DNA from: Plantactinospora soyae
GTDB taxonomy: Bacteria > Actinomycetota > Actinomycetes > Mycobacteriales > Micromonosporaceae
Direction: 5' to 3'
Assembly: GCF_014874095.1 (NCBI RefSeq)
Contig: NZ_JADBEB010000001.1
Location: forward strand, 7,998,001 to 8,062,000
DNA length: 64,000 nt
In this document: positions 1 through 9,030 of the stretch, one piece after another
Numbering within the stretch: the first letter of the stretch is position 1
How the letters are laid out: every line of letters begins with the position of its first letter
Notes under the pieces: model-generated
The model's input: the letters and a program-made list of their open reading frames with translations, nothing else
What the model was told of the DNA's origin: nothing
The model's database searches: none
Position numbers and translations under genes: made by a program

Positions 1-674
1 CCGAGCACCTCGACGGTGCCGGGCACGCCGTCGGACCACTGGAGGGTCAGCAGACCGGTGTCCTCGGAGCGCAGGGTGTCGTAGCGGCGGGTGGCGGTCG
101 CCCCGCCGACCAGCCGGACGGCCGGCCCCAGCAGTGCGACGAGGAGTTCCACCCCGTGCAGGCCCATCATCACCAGTGTTCCGCCGCCGATGGTGGGATC
201 GTCCTGCCACGGGTTGTAGCCGGTGGCCCAGAGGCCGACGTCGTGCCGCACCGTCGCGCGTACCGCCAGCACCTCCTCGCGCGGTACGGCGAACCCGGCG
301 AAGTCCGGCGCGAAGCGGAGCACCGAGGTGGACAGGACCAGCTCGGGTGCCGTCGAGACGACCTGGCCGAGCTGGTCCAGCTGTTCCACAGTGGCGGCGG
401 CCGGCTTGTTGACGAAACAGGGCAGTCCCCGGTCGAGCACCTGCGCGAGCGCCCCCGGCACCCGCGGCGGCGGTACGGTCAGCACCACCCCGTCCGGCCG
501 AGTGTCCAGCAGCGCGGCGAGGTCCGGCGCCACGGTGGCGGCCGGGTGCTCGTCCAGGAACCGGGCGAGCCGCTGCGGGTCCGGCTCCCAGACCACCAGG
601 TCGGCGTGCCGGCTCAGGGTCCGGGCGTCGGCGTAAGGGTGACTGGTGGCCAGCCCGGCGATCGAGATGCGCAT
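1..674 (-). CDS. Gfo/Idh/MocA-family oxidoreductase, C-terminus cut by window edge
   Basis: The minus frame from ATG at 674 reads to the window edge without a stop (about 224 codons). It starts MRISIAGLATSHPYADA, a Rossmann-type beta strand and loop, although the usual GxGxxG is replaced by GLATSH. Near residue 93 comes FVNKPAAATV, the position of the family's EKP motif; the lysine and proline are kept but E is replaced by N. These proteins are NAD(P)-dependent oxidoreductases of sugars, inositols and related compounds. A sugar ABC importer lies 6 kb away but is not in the same operon. The substrate cannot be told, and the missing C-terminus hides the substrate domain. Confidence 0.75.
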   Translation of the reverse strand, partial: MRISIAGLATSHPYADARTLSRHADLVVWEPDPQRLARFLDEHPAATVAPDLAALLDTRPDGVVLTVPPPRVPGALAQVLDRGLPCFVNKPAAATVEQLDQLGQVVSTAPELVLSTSVLRFAPDFAGFAVPREEVLAVRATVRHDVGLWATGYNPWQDDPTIGGGTLVMMGLHGVELLVALLGPAVRLVGGATATRRYDTLRSEDTGLLTLQWSDGVPGTVEVL

Positions 675-753
675 GACCGCAGAGGCTACTCATGGCTGCT
701 GTGGCCACGCCACCGCTGGTCAACGAGGTGCACGGGCCGGGAAAGCGGTTGTC

Positions 754-1422
754 TCACACCCCGCTCGGGGTGACCAGTCCGGTCTCGTAGGCGACGACGA
801 CGGCCTGGACCCGGTCGCGGAGTCCCAGCTTGGCGAGGATCCGGGCGACATGGGTCTTGACGGTCGCCTCGGACAGGTGGAGATGGGCGGCGAGTTCGGC
901 GTTGCTCAGGCCCTGGGACAACAGGCGCAGCACCTCGAGTTCGCGTGGGGTCAACGCGGACAGGTCGCGGTGGATCGCGGCGGTGTCCGCGCTGCGGCTG
1001 GCGAACCTCTCGACCAGGCGCCGGGTGATGGCGGGCGCCAGCAGCGCGTCGCCGCTGCGGACCATGCGGACGGCGGCGACCAGGTGTTCGGGGGTGACGT
1101 CCTTGAGCAGGAAGCCGCTGGCACCGGCGCTGAGCGCCGCGTAGACGTAGTGGTCGAGGTCGAAAGTGGTCAGGATGATCACGCGAGGTTCACCGCTGGC
1201 ACCGGTGAGGATGCGCCGGGTCGCCTCCAGCCCGTCCATCTCCGGCATCCGGACATCCATCAGGACGACGTCGGGCAGCGTACGCCGGACCGCGTCGACC
1301 GCCTCGGCACCGTTGGTCGCCTCCGCGACCACGTCGATGGCATCGGCGGTCAGGATCATCCGGAAGCCGGTACGGACCAGCGCCTGGTCGTCGGCGACGA
1401 CGACGCGGAGTGGACCGGTCAT
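754..1422 (-). CDS. NarL/LuxR-family response regulator
   Basis: A 222-residue two-domain regulator. The receiver domain (about residues 5-120) carries the acidic pair in VVADDQ and the phospho-acceptor Asp56 in VLMDVRMPEMDG. The C-terminal LuxR-type helix-turn-helix (about 150-215) includes LTPRELEVLRLLSQGLSN and EATVKTHVARILAKLGLRDR. Its ATG overlaps the stop of the upstream sensor kinase gene by 4 bases (ATGA), so the two form a translationally coupled pair. The divergent FtsX-type ABC exporter starting at 2960 is the likely target; such pairs often control export of membrane-active compounds. The target assignment is inference from position. Confidence 0.93.
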   Translation of the reverse strand: MTGPLRVVVADDQALVRTGFRMILTADAIDVVAEATNGAEAVDAVRRTLPDVVLMDVRMPEMDGLEATRRILTGASGEPRVIILTTFDLDHYVYAALSAGASGFLLKDVTPEHLVAAVRMVRSGDALLAPAITRRLVERFASRSADTAAIHRDLSALTPRELEVLRLLSQGLSNAELAAHLHLSEATVKTHVARILAKLGLRDRVQAVVVAYETGLVTPSGV

Positions 1423-2777
1423 GGCGCCTCCAGCGGGATCTCTGCGGTGACCCGGTAACCCTCGGTGAGGCGTCGCCCGGTGTGCAGGGTACCGCCGTAG
1501 ACCGCCAGGCGCTCCCGCAGGCCGATCAGGCCGTGACCGTTGCCGTTCGCGGCGGAGGCGCTCGGCCCGCCGCCGGTGTCGCTGACCTCGACCCGGAGCT
1601 GCTCGGGGTGGTACTCCAGCAGCACCGTGGCGGTCGCGCCGGCGGCGTGTTTGACCGTGTTCGTCAACGCCTCCTGCACCACCCGGTACGCGGTCAGCTC
1701 GACGCCCGGCAGCAGGGGACGGGGTTGGCCGGCCACGGTCAACTCGACCGGTGTCCCGGTGTCGCGTACCCGCTGCACCAGTGCGCCCAGCCGGTCGAGG
1801 CCCGGCTGTGGCGTCAGACCGGTCGTGGCGGCCGGGTCGGGGCCGTCGCTGTCCATGGTGAGCAGCCCCATCACGTGCCGCAGCTCGGCCATCGCCGCCC
1901 GGCCGCCGGCCTCGACGGCGAGCAGCGCCTCCCGGGCCTGCTCGGGGCTGGCCGGCATGACCTTGCGGGCGGCCCCGGCCTGGATGACCATGACGCTGAC
2001 GTTGTGCGTCACCACGTCGTGCAGTTCGCGGGCGATCCGGGCACGTTCGTGCTCGGCGGCGCGGCGCAGCGCCTCGGCCTGCTCACGTTCCAGCGCCGAG
2101 AGCCGTGCCCGGTCCGCGTCGGCGCGCCGTTTCCACCCCCGCAGGCCGTTCGCGGCGACCGCGATCGGGATCAGGATCAGGAACGGGACGGCATTCTCCG
2201 GAACGGTGGGCACCGCCGGTTCCCGGATCTGGGTGTAGAGGTACGCCGCGACCGGCAGGCTGGCCAACGCCGGCAGCCGGTAGGGGCTGTAGACGGCGGC
2301 CGTGTACGCGGCGATGACGCAGGCGTAGAAGGAGACCCGCAGCGCGGCGTTGTAGTCGCTGGCCAAGGGGGCGGTGGCGATGACGATCCAGAGCATCGCG
2401 AGCGGCACCCGGCGGCGGAACACCAGCGGCAGCACCACCACCAGGAGCATGACGACCGTCCAGCCGACCTCGTAGTCCTCGATCGGCAGAAACGGTTCGG
2501 CCCTCGACGGGACCTTCCGGTGCTGATCCTCGTTCATCCGGAAGACCGATCGGTGTTCCACGCTCCGGCGTTCCGTGCCGCCGCCGTCGTTCCCCTCCAG
2601 GATCGCGGCGAGGACCAGGCTCAGCGCCAGGATCGCGTCGAACACCTGGCCCCGCCGCGAGAGCGGTGGCAGCGGCCCGGACGGGCGCAGCAGCAGCCCG
2701 AGCCCGGCCCGTAGCCGGCCGACCACCGCCACCTTCGTCACCGGTCCATTCTCGCCAACCTCCCCGGTCGGCGACAT
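1419..2777 (-). CDS. Two-component sensor histidine kinase (HisKA_3 type)
   Basis: A 452-residue membrane kinase. Several hydrophobic segments between about residues 46 and 210 form the sensor region, with almost no large extracytoplasmic domain. The dimerisation and phosphotransfer box ARIARELHDVVTHNVSVM places the phosphorylated His at about 253. The ATPase domain follows, with the N-box NTVKHAAGA and G-box DTGGGPSASA and GHGLIGLRERL. This architecture is typical of actinobacterial kinases paired with NarL-type regulators. The start is uncertain: ATG at 2777 and GTG at 2741 are both possible, and neither has a strong ribosome binding site. It is co-transcribed with the response regulator and divergent from the ABC exporter. 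Confidence 0.9.
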   Translation of the reverse strand: MSPTGEVGENGPVTKVAVVGRLRAGLGLLLRPSGPLPPLSRRGQVFDAILALSLVLAAILEGNDGGGTERRSVEHRSVFRMNEDQHRKVPSRAEPFLPIEDYEVGWTVVMLLVVVLPLVFRRRVPLAMLWIVIATAPLASDYNAALRVSFYACVIAAYTAAVYSPYRLPALASLPVAAYLYTQIREPAVPTVPENAVPFLILIPIAVAANGLRGWKRRADADRARLSALEREQAEALRRAAEHERARIARELHDVVTHNVSVMVIQAGAARKVMPASPEQAREALLAVEAGGRAAMAELRHVMGLLTMDSDGPDPAATTGLTPQPGLDRLGALVQRVRDTGTPVELTVAGQPRPLLPGVELTAYRVVQEALTNTVKHAAGATATVLLEYHPEQLRVEVSDTGGGPSASAANGNGHGLIGLRERLAVYGGTLHTGRRLTEGYRVTAEIPLEAP

Positions 2778-2959
2778 CCGCCGAGCCGATTACCCCGGCT
2801 ACCTCCGTCGACTACCTCGCAGGGATGACGCCCGCCCGGGTCATCCCCAGCTGGTACGCGATCTGCCTCCGGCGACCGACGCGCGCGCTCCCCGGACGGA
2901 TCTAACTTCGGCGGGCCAGACGTGCCGACTGACGCGTACGAAGCCGAGGGAGATCCACC

Positions 2960-3652
2960 ATGACCGTGCCGGTGATCGAGTTGACCGCCGTGAGCCGCAG
3001 GTACGACGAGGGACCGCCAGCGCTGGACGGCGTCTCCATCACGATCGCCGCCGGGGAGGCCGTCGCGATTCTCGGGCCCTCCGGCAGCGGCAAGTCCACC
3101 CTGCTGAACCTGGTGGCCGGGCTGGACCGGCCGAGCAGCGGCACGGTGACCGTCGACGGTGTCCGCGTCGACGCGTTGGGGGAGGCCGCCTCCGCACGCT
3201 ACCGGCGGGCGAAGATCGGCATGGTGTTCCAGTTCTTCAACCTCCTCGACGACCTGACCGTCGCCGACAACGTCATGCTGCCGGCGCAGCTGGCCGGAAC
3301 GGCCCGGGGCGCGGCACAACGCCGCGCGACGGAACTGCTCGGCACGCTCGGCATCGACCGGCACGCCACCGCCTATCCGGGCCGGCTGTCCGGCGGTGAG
3401 CGGCAGCGCGTCGCGGTGGCCAGAGCGCTGATGAACCGGCCGGCGCTGCTGCTGGCCGACGAACCGACCGGCGCGTTGGACACCGCCTCCGGCGTGGAGG
3501 TCCGGCAACTGCTCAACGACCTGCACGCCGAGGGCCAGACCATCGTCCTGGTCACCCACGATCTGGCCCTGGCGCGGTCGTGCGCTACCCGCACCGTCCA
3601 GCTTGTCGACGGCCGGGTCGCCGCCGACACCTCGGTGGAGCCGGTCCGATGA
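2960..3652 (+). CDS. ABC transporter ATP-binding protein (MacB/LolD type)
   Basis: A 230-residue nucleotide-binding subunit. Walker A is GPSGSGKST (about residues 39-47), the Q-loop is FQFFNLLDDLT, the signature is LSGGERQRVAVARAL, and Walker B is ALLLADEPTGALD, followed by the H-loop LVTHD. GAGGGAGA lies just upstream of the ATG. Its stop overlaps the permease start (ATGA at 3649-3652), so ATPase and permease are coupled. The family powers FtsX-type exporters that move lipids, peptides or antibiotics out of the membrane. A kinase/regulator pair lies divergently upstream and probably controls it. Confidence 0.95.
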   Translation: MTVPVIELTAVSRRYDEGPPALDGVSITIAAGEAVAILGPSGSGKSTLLNLVAGLDRPSSGTVTVDGVRVDALGEAASARYRRAKIGMVFQFFNLLDDLTVADNVMLPAQLAGTARGAAQRRATELLGTLGIDRHATAYPGRLSGGERQRVAVARALMNRPALLLADEPTGALDTASGVEVRQLLNDLHAEGQTIVLVTHDLALARSCATRTVQLVDGRVAADTSVEPVR

Positions 3653-6039
3653 GTGCGCTGGGCGGGGTGGTCCGCTCCGGTGTGCGACGACGCCGGGTGC
3701 AGACCGTCGTGATCGGGCTGGTCGTGATGATCGCGGTGAGCGCGGCCGTACTCGGTGGGTCGCTGATGGTCGTCTCCAACGCACCGTTCGACCGGGCCTT
3801 CACCCAGCAGCACGGCGCGCACCTGACCGCGCAGTTCGACGCGACCAGAACCACCGCGGCGCAACTGTCGGCGTCGGCGGACGCGGCCGGCGTCAGCGCG
3901 GCCGCCGGCCCGTTCCCGACCACGGCCATCAGCCCGGTCAGTGATCGCATCCGACCCCAACGCTCGATCACGGTGGTCGGGCGGGCCGATCCGGGCGGGC
4001 CCGTCGACGCCGTCACGCTGACCGGCGGGCGGTGGGTGACCGGCCCCGGCGAGATCGTGCTGCACACCGACGGCCGGCTTCCGAAGGGCCTCCAGCCGAA
4101 GGTCGGTGACGTGCTGCGGCTGGCGGACCTGCCCGGCAGCCCCACCCTGACGGTGGTCGGGGTGGCCCGGTCGGTCAGCGAGACGGCCGGCGGCTGGGTC
4201 CTTCCCGCACAGATCGCGGCGCTGACGGTGCCGGGCACGCCCGGCGCCTACCAGATGCTGTACCGGTTCGCCGAGGCCGACAGCAGCAGCCAGGTCGACA
4301 CCGGCCGCGCCACGGTGGCGGCGAGCGTGCCCGCCGGAGCGTTGACCGGAGCGCGGTCCTGGCTCGTCACCAGGACCAACAGTGCCGGGAGCACCCTGCT
4401 GTTCATCCCGTTCCTCATCGCGTTCGGGGTGCTGGGCGTACTCATGGCGGTCCTGATCATCGGCAACGTCATCGCCGGTGCGGTCAGCACCGGTACGCAC
4501 CGGATCGGCATCCTCAAGGCCCTCGGCTTCACCCCGAACCAGGTCGTCCGGGCGTACACGGTCCAGGCGCTGATCCCCGCCGTGGCCGGCGCCGTGCTCG
4601 GGGTGCTCGCCGGCAACGTCCTGGTCATCCCGATCCTGGCCCAGACCAACGAGGTCTACGGCACGACCGACTCCGGCGTGGCCCCATCGGTCAACATCGT
4701 CGTACTGGCCGGGGCGCTGGCGCTGGTCGCGGCGACCGGATGGGCGTCGGCGTCACGCGCCGGCCGGCTGCGTACGGTCGACGTGCTCGCGGTCGGGCGT
4801 ACCCCGCGCCCCGGCCGGGGCCAGTGGGCGGCCCGGCTGACCGCCCGACTCCCCCTGCCCCGACCGGTGACCCTCGGCCTGGCCCATCCGTTCGCCCGTG
4901 CCCTGAGGTCGGCCACGATCGTGGCGGCGATCGCGTTCGGTGCCGCCGCCGCGACCTTCGCCGTCGGCCTGAGCGCCTCCCTGAACCAGATCCAGGACAC
5001 GGAGAGCCATGGCGACGTCGTCGTCCAACCGGGCGGCGCGGCGATGTCCGGACCACCGCCCGGTGGTGGACCGCCCGGGGGTGGACCCAGGATCGCCCCG
5101 GGGCGGCCGCCATCGGTGCCGGACCCCGTGGCCGTCGCCAAGGCGATCACCGCACAGGCCGGCACCAGGGGATGGACCGGCATCGCCGAGACGGAGACGA
5201 CCACCGGCGGCCTCACCACCGCCCTCGACACCCTCGCCTTCACCGGCGACAACTCCTCGCACGGCTACGAGATCATCTCCGGCAGATGGTTCACCGGGCC
5301 CGGCGAGATCGTCGTGGCCAAGCCGTTCCTGACCGCCACCCACGCCCAGGTCGGTGACACCATCGCGGTGACCAGCCACGGCGCGCAGATCACCGTCCGG
5401 ATCGTCGGCGAGGTCTTCAACATCCAGAGCAGGGGAATGCAGATCCTCACCGCCGCCGCGACGCTCGCGGCCGCCGAACCGGACCTGCGGGCCCAGACCT
5501 ACGACATCGTCCTTGCGCCCGGCACCGACCCGGACGCCTACGTCAAGACGCTGAACACCGCGCTGGCCTCGGCGGGGGCCACCGCACGGATAGCCGAGGA
5601 CGAAACCCAGGAGGCCGTGATCATCATCAACGCACTGGCCACCCTCCTGACGCTGATGCTCGTCGCCGTCGCCGCGCTGGGCGTACTCAACATGGTCGTC
5701 CTGGAGACCCGCGAACGCGTGCACGACCTCGGCGTACACAAGGCCCTGGGGATGACCCCACGGCAGACCATCACGATGGTCATCGCATCGGTCGTCGTGA
5801 CGGGGCTGATCGGTGGCGCCATCGGCACGCCCATCGGCGTACTGATGCAGCGGGTGATCCTCGGCGAGATGGGCCGGATCACCGGCTTCGACCTGCCCGC
5901 CTCGGTCACCGACGTCTACCACCCCGCCGAACTGGCGCTGTTCGGCCTATGCGGCGTCCTCATCGCCGTCCTCGGCGCGCTGCTGCCCGCCGGCTGGGCC
6001 GCCCGCACCCGCACGGCCACCGCGCTACGCACCGAATAG
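3649..6039 (+). CDS. FtsX-family ABC transporter permease
   Basis: The gene starts at the ATG overlapping the ATPase stop, giving 796 residues. It opens with a membrane helix (VVIGLVVMIAVSAAVLGGSL), followed by a large extracytoplasmic domain and two FtsX blocks. The first block is around LLFIPFLIAFGVLGVLMAV with the coupling sequence THRIGILKALGF; the second is around ERVHDLGVHKALGMTPRQT near the C-terminus. A proline/glycine-rich insert (SGPPPGGGPPGGGP) interrupts the second extracytoplasmic part. The two-block form is usual for actinobacterial single-chain permeases of about 800 residues. The substrate is unknown. Confidence 0.93.
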   Translation: MSALGGVVRSGVRRRRVQTVVIGLVVMIAVSAAVLGGSLMVVSNAPFDRAFTQQHGAHLTAQFDATRTTAAQLSASADAAGVSAAAGPFPTTAISPVSDRIRPQRSITVVGRADPGGPVDAVTLTGGRWVTGPGEIVLHTDGRLPKGLQPKVGDVLRLADLPGSPTLTVVGVARSVSETAGGWVLPAQIAALTVPGTPGAYQMLYRFAEADSSSQVDTGRATVAASVPAGALTGARSWLVTRTNSAGSTLLFIPFLIAFGVLGVLMAVLIIGNVIAGAVSTGTHRIGILKALGFTPNQVVRAYTVQALIPAVAGAVLGVLAGNVLVIPILAQTNEVYGTTDSGVAPSVNIVVLAGALALVAATGWASASRAGRLRTVDVLAVGRTPRPGRGQWAARLTARLPLPRPVTLGLAHPFARALRSATIVAAIAFGAAAATFAVGLSASLNQIQDTESHGDVVVQPGGAAMSGPPPGGGPPGGGPRIAPGRPPSVPDPVAVAKAITAQAGTRGWTGIAETETTTGGLTTALDTLAFTGDNSSHGYEIISGRWFTGPGEIVVAKPFLTATHAQVGDTIAVTSHGAQITVRIVGEVFNIQSRGMQILTAAATLAAAEPDLRAQTYDIVLAPGTDPDAYVKTLNTALASAGATARIAEDETQEAVIIINALATLLTLMLVAVAALGVLNMVVLETRERVHDLGVHKALGMTPRQTITMVIASVVVTGLIGGAIGTPIGVLMQRVILGEMGRITGFDLPASVTDVYHPAELALFGLCGVLIAVLGALLPAGWAARTRTATALRTE

Positions 6040-6062
6040 GACGGCGGCGGACCGTCGCCATG

Positions 6063-6101
6063 CCGGGGTGCCGTCCACGACGCTCGTGGACGGCACCCCG
6101 G
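6063..6101. terminator. Strong hairpin terminator between convergent genes
   Basis: A perfect 18-base stem with a 3-base loop: one arm starts CCGGGGTGCCGTCC and the other ends GGACGGCACCCCGG. It lies between the stops of the ABC permease (+) and the D-2-hydroxyacid dehydrogenase (-), so it can end transcription from both sides. There is no U-tract, as is common for actinobacterial terminators. Confidence 0.8.
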
Positions 6102-6131
6102 CGACCCCGCCACCGCCGGGAACGCGGGCGC

Positions 6132-7190
6132 TCAACCCAGCCGGGCCAGATCCTGCGACAGCACCTCGTGCCGCAGCGGTTCGCCGGCCAGGAACCGCCG
6201 CAGCTCCGCGAGGACGATCTCGCCGGCCCGGCGGCGCGATCCGACCGTCCCGGCGGCCTCGTGCGGGGTCAGCAGGACGTTCGGCAACCGGCGCAGCGGA
6301 TGGTCGACGGGCAGCGGCTCCTCGTCGAAGACATCCAGCGCGGCGTCGATCCGTCCCGAACGCAACGCGGCCAACAGCGCGTCGCCGGCCACCAGCGCCG
6401 ACCGGGCGGTGTTGACCAGCAGACCGCCGTCGGGCATCAGCGCGAGCTCCCGGGCGCCGATCATGCCGGTGGTGCCCGGCAGCACCGGCGCGTGCAGGGA
6501 CACCACGGTCGAGCCGGCGAGCAGTTCGTCGAGGCTCACCCGGCGGACACCGAGGGCGTCGGCGTCCGCGCCGGTCAGGAACGGGTCGCAGACGACCACG
6601 TGCCCGCCCAACGCCCGGACCAGTCCGACGTACGCCCGTCCGGTGCGCGACGCGCCCACCACCCCGACCACGCTGCCGCGCAACTCCCGCCGGGGCGGCG
6701 CGGCCTTCGCGGTCGCCCACTCGACGCCGGTACGCAGGGCGTGGTCGAACCGGTGCACCCGATGCAGCAGGGCCAGGGTCAGCCCGAGCGCCTGCTCCCC
6801 CACCGCGTACGCCATCGCGTCGCCGGCCTGCGTCACCCGTACCCGCCGGGCGAAGGAGGCCGGTGTGGCGTACGGCCGGACGGAGGCGCCCGTGTGGGCG
6901 AGCAGCCGGAGCCGGGGCGCGGCGGCGAGCACCGGCGCCGACAGCGGCGCGCAGCCCCACGAGGTGACCACGATCGCGGCGTCCCGGAGCAGGGTCGCCA
7001 GGACGGTCGGGTCGGCGAGATCGGCTCTGTCCGGCGGCAGGCGGAGCGGGCCGAGGGAGGTCAGCTCCTTCCAGAGGGTTCCAGGGAAGAACAGCGACCG
7101 CAGTGCCGGCGGCGCGGCCACGGCGATCGTGCGCGCCGCGCCGGCCGCTGGTCCGCCGTGATCCGACTGCCCCGCGTTGGCCTGGCTCAC
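6132..7190 (-). CDS. D-isomer-specific 2-hydroxyacid dehydrogenase
   Basis: A 352-residue NAD(P)-dependent dehydrogenase, starting at the GTG that overlaps the permease stop (GTGA). The nucleotide-binding loop is VVGVVGASRTGRAYVGL, a variant of GxGxxG. The catalytic set is visible: Arg in LVNTARSALVAGD, Glu in DVFDEEPLP and His in LLTPHEAAGT. The substrate domain is formed by both ends of the chain. Translational coupling to a carbohydrate ABC importer suggests it acts on the imported sugar acid or its product. The exact substrate cannot be read from sequence. Confidence 0.9.
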   Translation of the reverse strand: MSQANAGQSDHGGPAAGAARTIAVAAPPALRSLFFPGTLWKELTSLGPLRLPPDRADLADPTVLATLLRDAAIVVTSWGCAPLSAPVLAAAPRLRLLAHTGASVRPYATPASFARRVRVTQAGDAMAYAVGEQALGLTLALLHRVHRFDHALRTGVEWATAKAAPPRRELRGSVVGVVGASRTGRAYVGLVRALGGHVVVCDPFLTGADADALGVRRVSLDELLAGSTVVSLHAPVLPGTTGMIGARELALMPDGGLLVNTARSALVAGDALLAALRSGRIDAALDVFDEEPLPVDHPLRRLPNVLLTPHEAAGTVGSRRRAGEIVLAELRRFLAGEPLRHEVLSQDLARLG

Positions 7191-8086
7191 CCCTTGATTC
7201 CCGAGCTGGCGACCCCCTCGGTGAAGTACCGCTGGCCGACCAGGTACGCCATGAAGATCGGCACGAACGCGATGACCGAGCCGGCGAGGAGCATGTTGAG
7301 CGGCACGTTCTCCTGTTGCAGCGAGGCGATTCCGGTGGTCAGGGTACGCATGTCGGTGCTCTGCCCGACGATGAGCGGCCACAGGAAGTCGTTCCAGTGC
7401 CACAGGAACACGAAGACCCCGAGGGTGGCGAGGATCGGCTTGATCAGTGGCAGCACGATCGACACGTACACCCGCCACTCCGAGCAGCCGTCGAGCCGGG
7501 CCGCCTCGAACAGCGAGTCGGGCAGCGACGCGATGAACTGCCGCATCAGGAACACCGCCTGCGCGTTGGCCAGGGTCGGCAGGATCAGGCCCCAGTAGGT
7601 GTCGACGCCGCCCAGCTCGGAGATGATGATGAACGTCGGGATCATCGTGACGTGGTACGGCACCATCAGCATCGCGAGGAACGACCAGAACATCGTCTCC
7701 TTGCCCGGGAAGCGCTTCTTGGCGAACGCGTACCCGGCCAGCGACGACAGCAGCAGCACCCCGACCACGGAGACCACCGAGTAGACCAGGGTGTTCCACA
7801 CCCAGCGCAGCACGCTCTTGGCGCCGAACACCGCGTCGTACGCCTCGGCGGAGAACGGCCACGGCAGCAGGCTGTCGGGGAAGGTGACCGGTCCGGTCGG
7901 CTTGAACGACAGCACGACCATCGCGTAGAAGGGGAAGAGCGTGATCGCCGCCCCGATCACCAGCAGCACTGCCCGGATCAGCTGCCAGGACCGGCTGGCC
8001 CGGTGGGGCCGGTAGGGCCGCCGGCGGTGTTCCGGCGGAAGCGGCGGGGTGGGCGCGGCGGCCGGCGGCACCAGGGTTTCGGTCAC
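7187..8086 (-). CDS. Carbohydrate ABC transporter permease (MalG-like)
   Basis: A 299-residue inner-membrane subunit, GTG start overlapping the preceding permease stop (GTGA). It has a proline-rich cytoplasmic N-terminus, about six membrane segments (first LIRAVLLVIGAAITLFPFYA), and the EAA loop EAARLDGCSEWRVYVSIVLP that docks the ATPase. The C-terminus YFTEGVASSGIKG is characteristic of MalG-type subunits. No ATPase gene is present in the operon; actinomycete sugar importers commonly share an MsiK-type ATPase encoded elsewhere. Confidence 0.95.
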   Translation of the reverse strand: MTETLVPPAAAPTPPLPPEHRRRPYRPHRASRSWQLIRAVLLVIGAAITLFPFYAMVVLSFKPTGPVTFPDSLLPWPFSAEAYDAVFGAKSVLRWVWNTLVYSVVSVVGVLLLSSLAGYAFAKKRFPGKETMFWSFLAMLMVPYHVTMIPTFIIISELGGVDTYWGLILPTLANAQAVFLMRQFIASLPDSLFEAARLDGCSEWRVYVSIVLPLIKPILATLGVFVFLWHWNDFLWPLIVGQSTDMRTLTTGIASLQQENVPLNMLLAGSVIAFVPIFMAYLVGQRYFTEGVASSGIKG

Positions 8087-8988
8087 TTTTCCCTCCCCAG
8101 GGTCAGGCGCTGGATCAGCGCCACGACCACGGTCATCACGAACAACGCGACTCCGATCGCGCTGGCGTAGCCGAGGTCGAAGTACCGGAAGCCCTGGTCG
8201 TAGAGCATGTAGACGAGGGTGTAGCTGGCGCGTACCGGGCCGCCGCCGGTCATCACGTAGACCGTGTCGAAGACCTGGAACGAGACTGTCGTCTCGATGA
8301 TGGCCACGAAGAACAGCGCGGGTCGCAACTGCGGCAGGGTCACGTACCGGAACCGCTGCCAGGCGGACGCACCGTCGGTACGCGCCGCCTCCTCCAGTTC
8401 GGCCGGGATCTCCTGGAGCCGGGCGAGCAGGATCAGCATCCCGTACCCGAACCGGGACCACACCGAGACGAACACGAGCGCCGGGATCACCAGGACGCTG
8501 TCGGCCAGCCACGACCCCGCCGGCAGACCGAGGCCGGCCATCAGGCTCGACCACGGTCCGCCCTCGGCGAACACCCAGGTGAAGACCACTCCGGCCAGGA
8601 CGAGGCTGGTCACGACCGGCAGGAAGAAGATCGACCGGAAGATCTTCGCGCCGCGGAACGCGCGCCGGGTCAGCAGCGCCATGCCCAGCGAGGCGAGCAT
8701 CGACAGCGGTACGGAGAGCAGGGTGAAGACCACCGTCACCCGTACCGCCGACCAGAAGGTCGGATCGTCCACGAGCCGGCGGAAGTTCTCCAGCCCGACC
8801 CAGCCGGTGTCCCCGCCGATGGTGTAGTCGGTGAAGCCGAGCACCACCCCGGCGATCGCGGGCCCGAACCGGAACACGACGAAGAGCGCCAGGCACGGCA
8901 GGATGAAGAGCAGCGCCGTTCCCGCCTCCCGCGCCGAGGGACGGCGCAGGCGACGAGCACGACGGCCGGGCAGCACGACCATCTCCAT
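8083..8988 (-). CDS. Carbohydrate ABC transporter permease (MalF-like)
   Basis: A 301-residue membrane permease. I chose ATG 8988, preceded by GAGGAAAG, over the adjacent GTG at 8991. About six membrane segments begin at AGTALLFILPCLALFVVFRF. The EAA loop is EEAARTDGASAWQRFRYVTLP. It lies between the substrate-binding lipoprotein gene and the MalG-like permease, with a 42-base gap upstream and a 4-base overlap downstream. Together these encode the membrane channel of a CUT1-type sugar importer. Confidence 0.94.
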   Translation of the reverse strand: MEMVVLPGRRARRLRRPSAREAGTALLFILPCLALFVVFRFGPAIAGVVLGFTDYTIGGDTGWVGLENFRRLVDDPTFWSAVRVTVVFTLLSVPLSMLASLGMALLTRRAFRGAKIFRSIFFLPVVTSLVLAGVVFTWVFAEGGPWSSLMAGLGLPAGSWLADSVLVIPALVFVSVWSRFGYGMLILLARLQEIPAELEEAARTDGASAWQRFRYVTLPQLRPALFFVAIIETTVSFQVFDTVYVMTGGGPVRASYTLVYMLYDQGFRYFDLGYASAIGVALFVMTVVVALIQRLTLGREK

Positions 8989-9030
8989 CACCTTTCCTCG
9001 CGGTTCGGGGTCGGACCGTCCTTAGGAGGA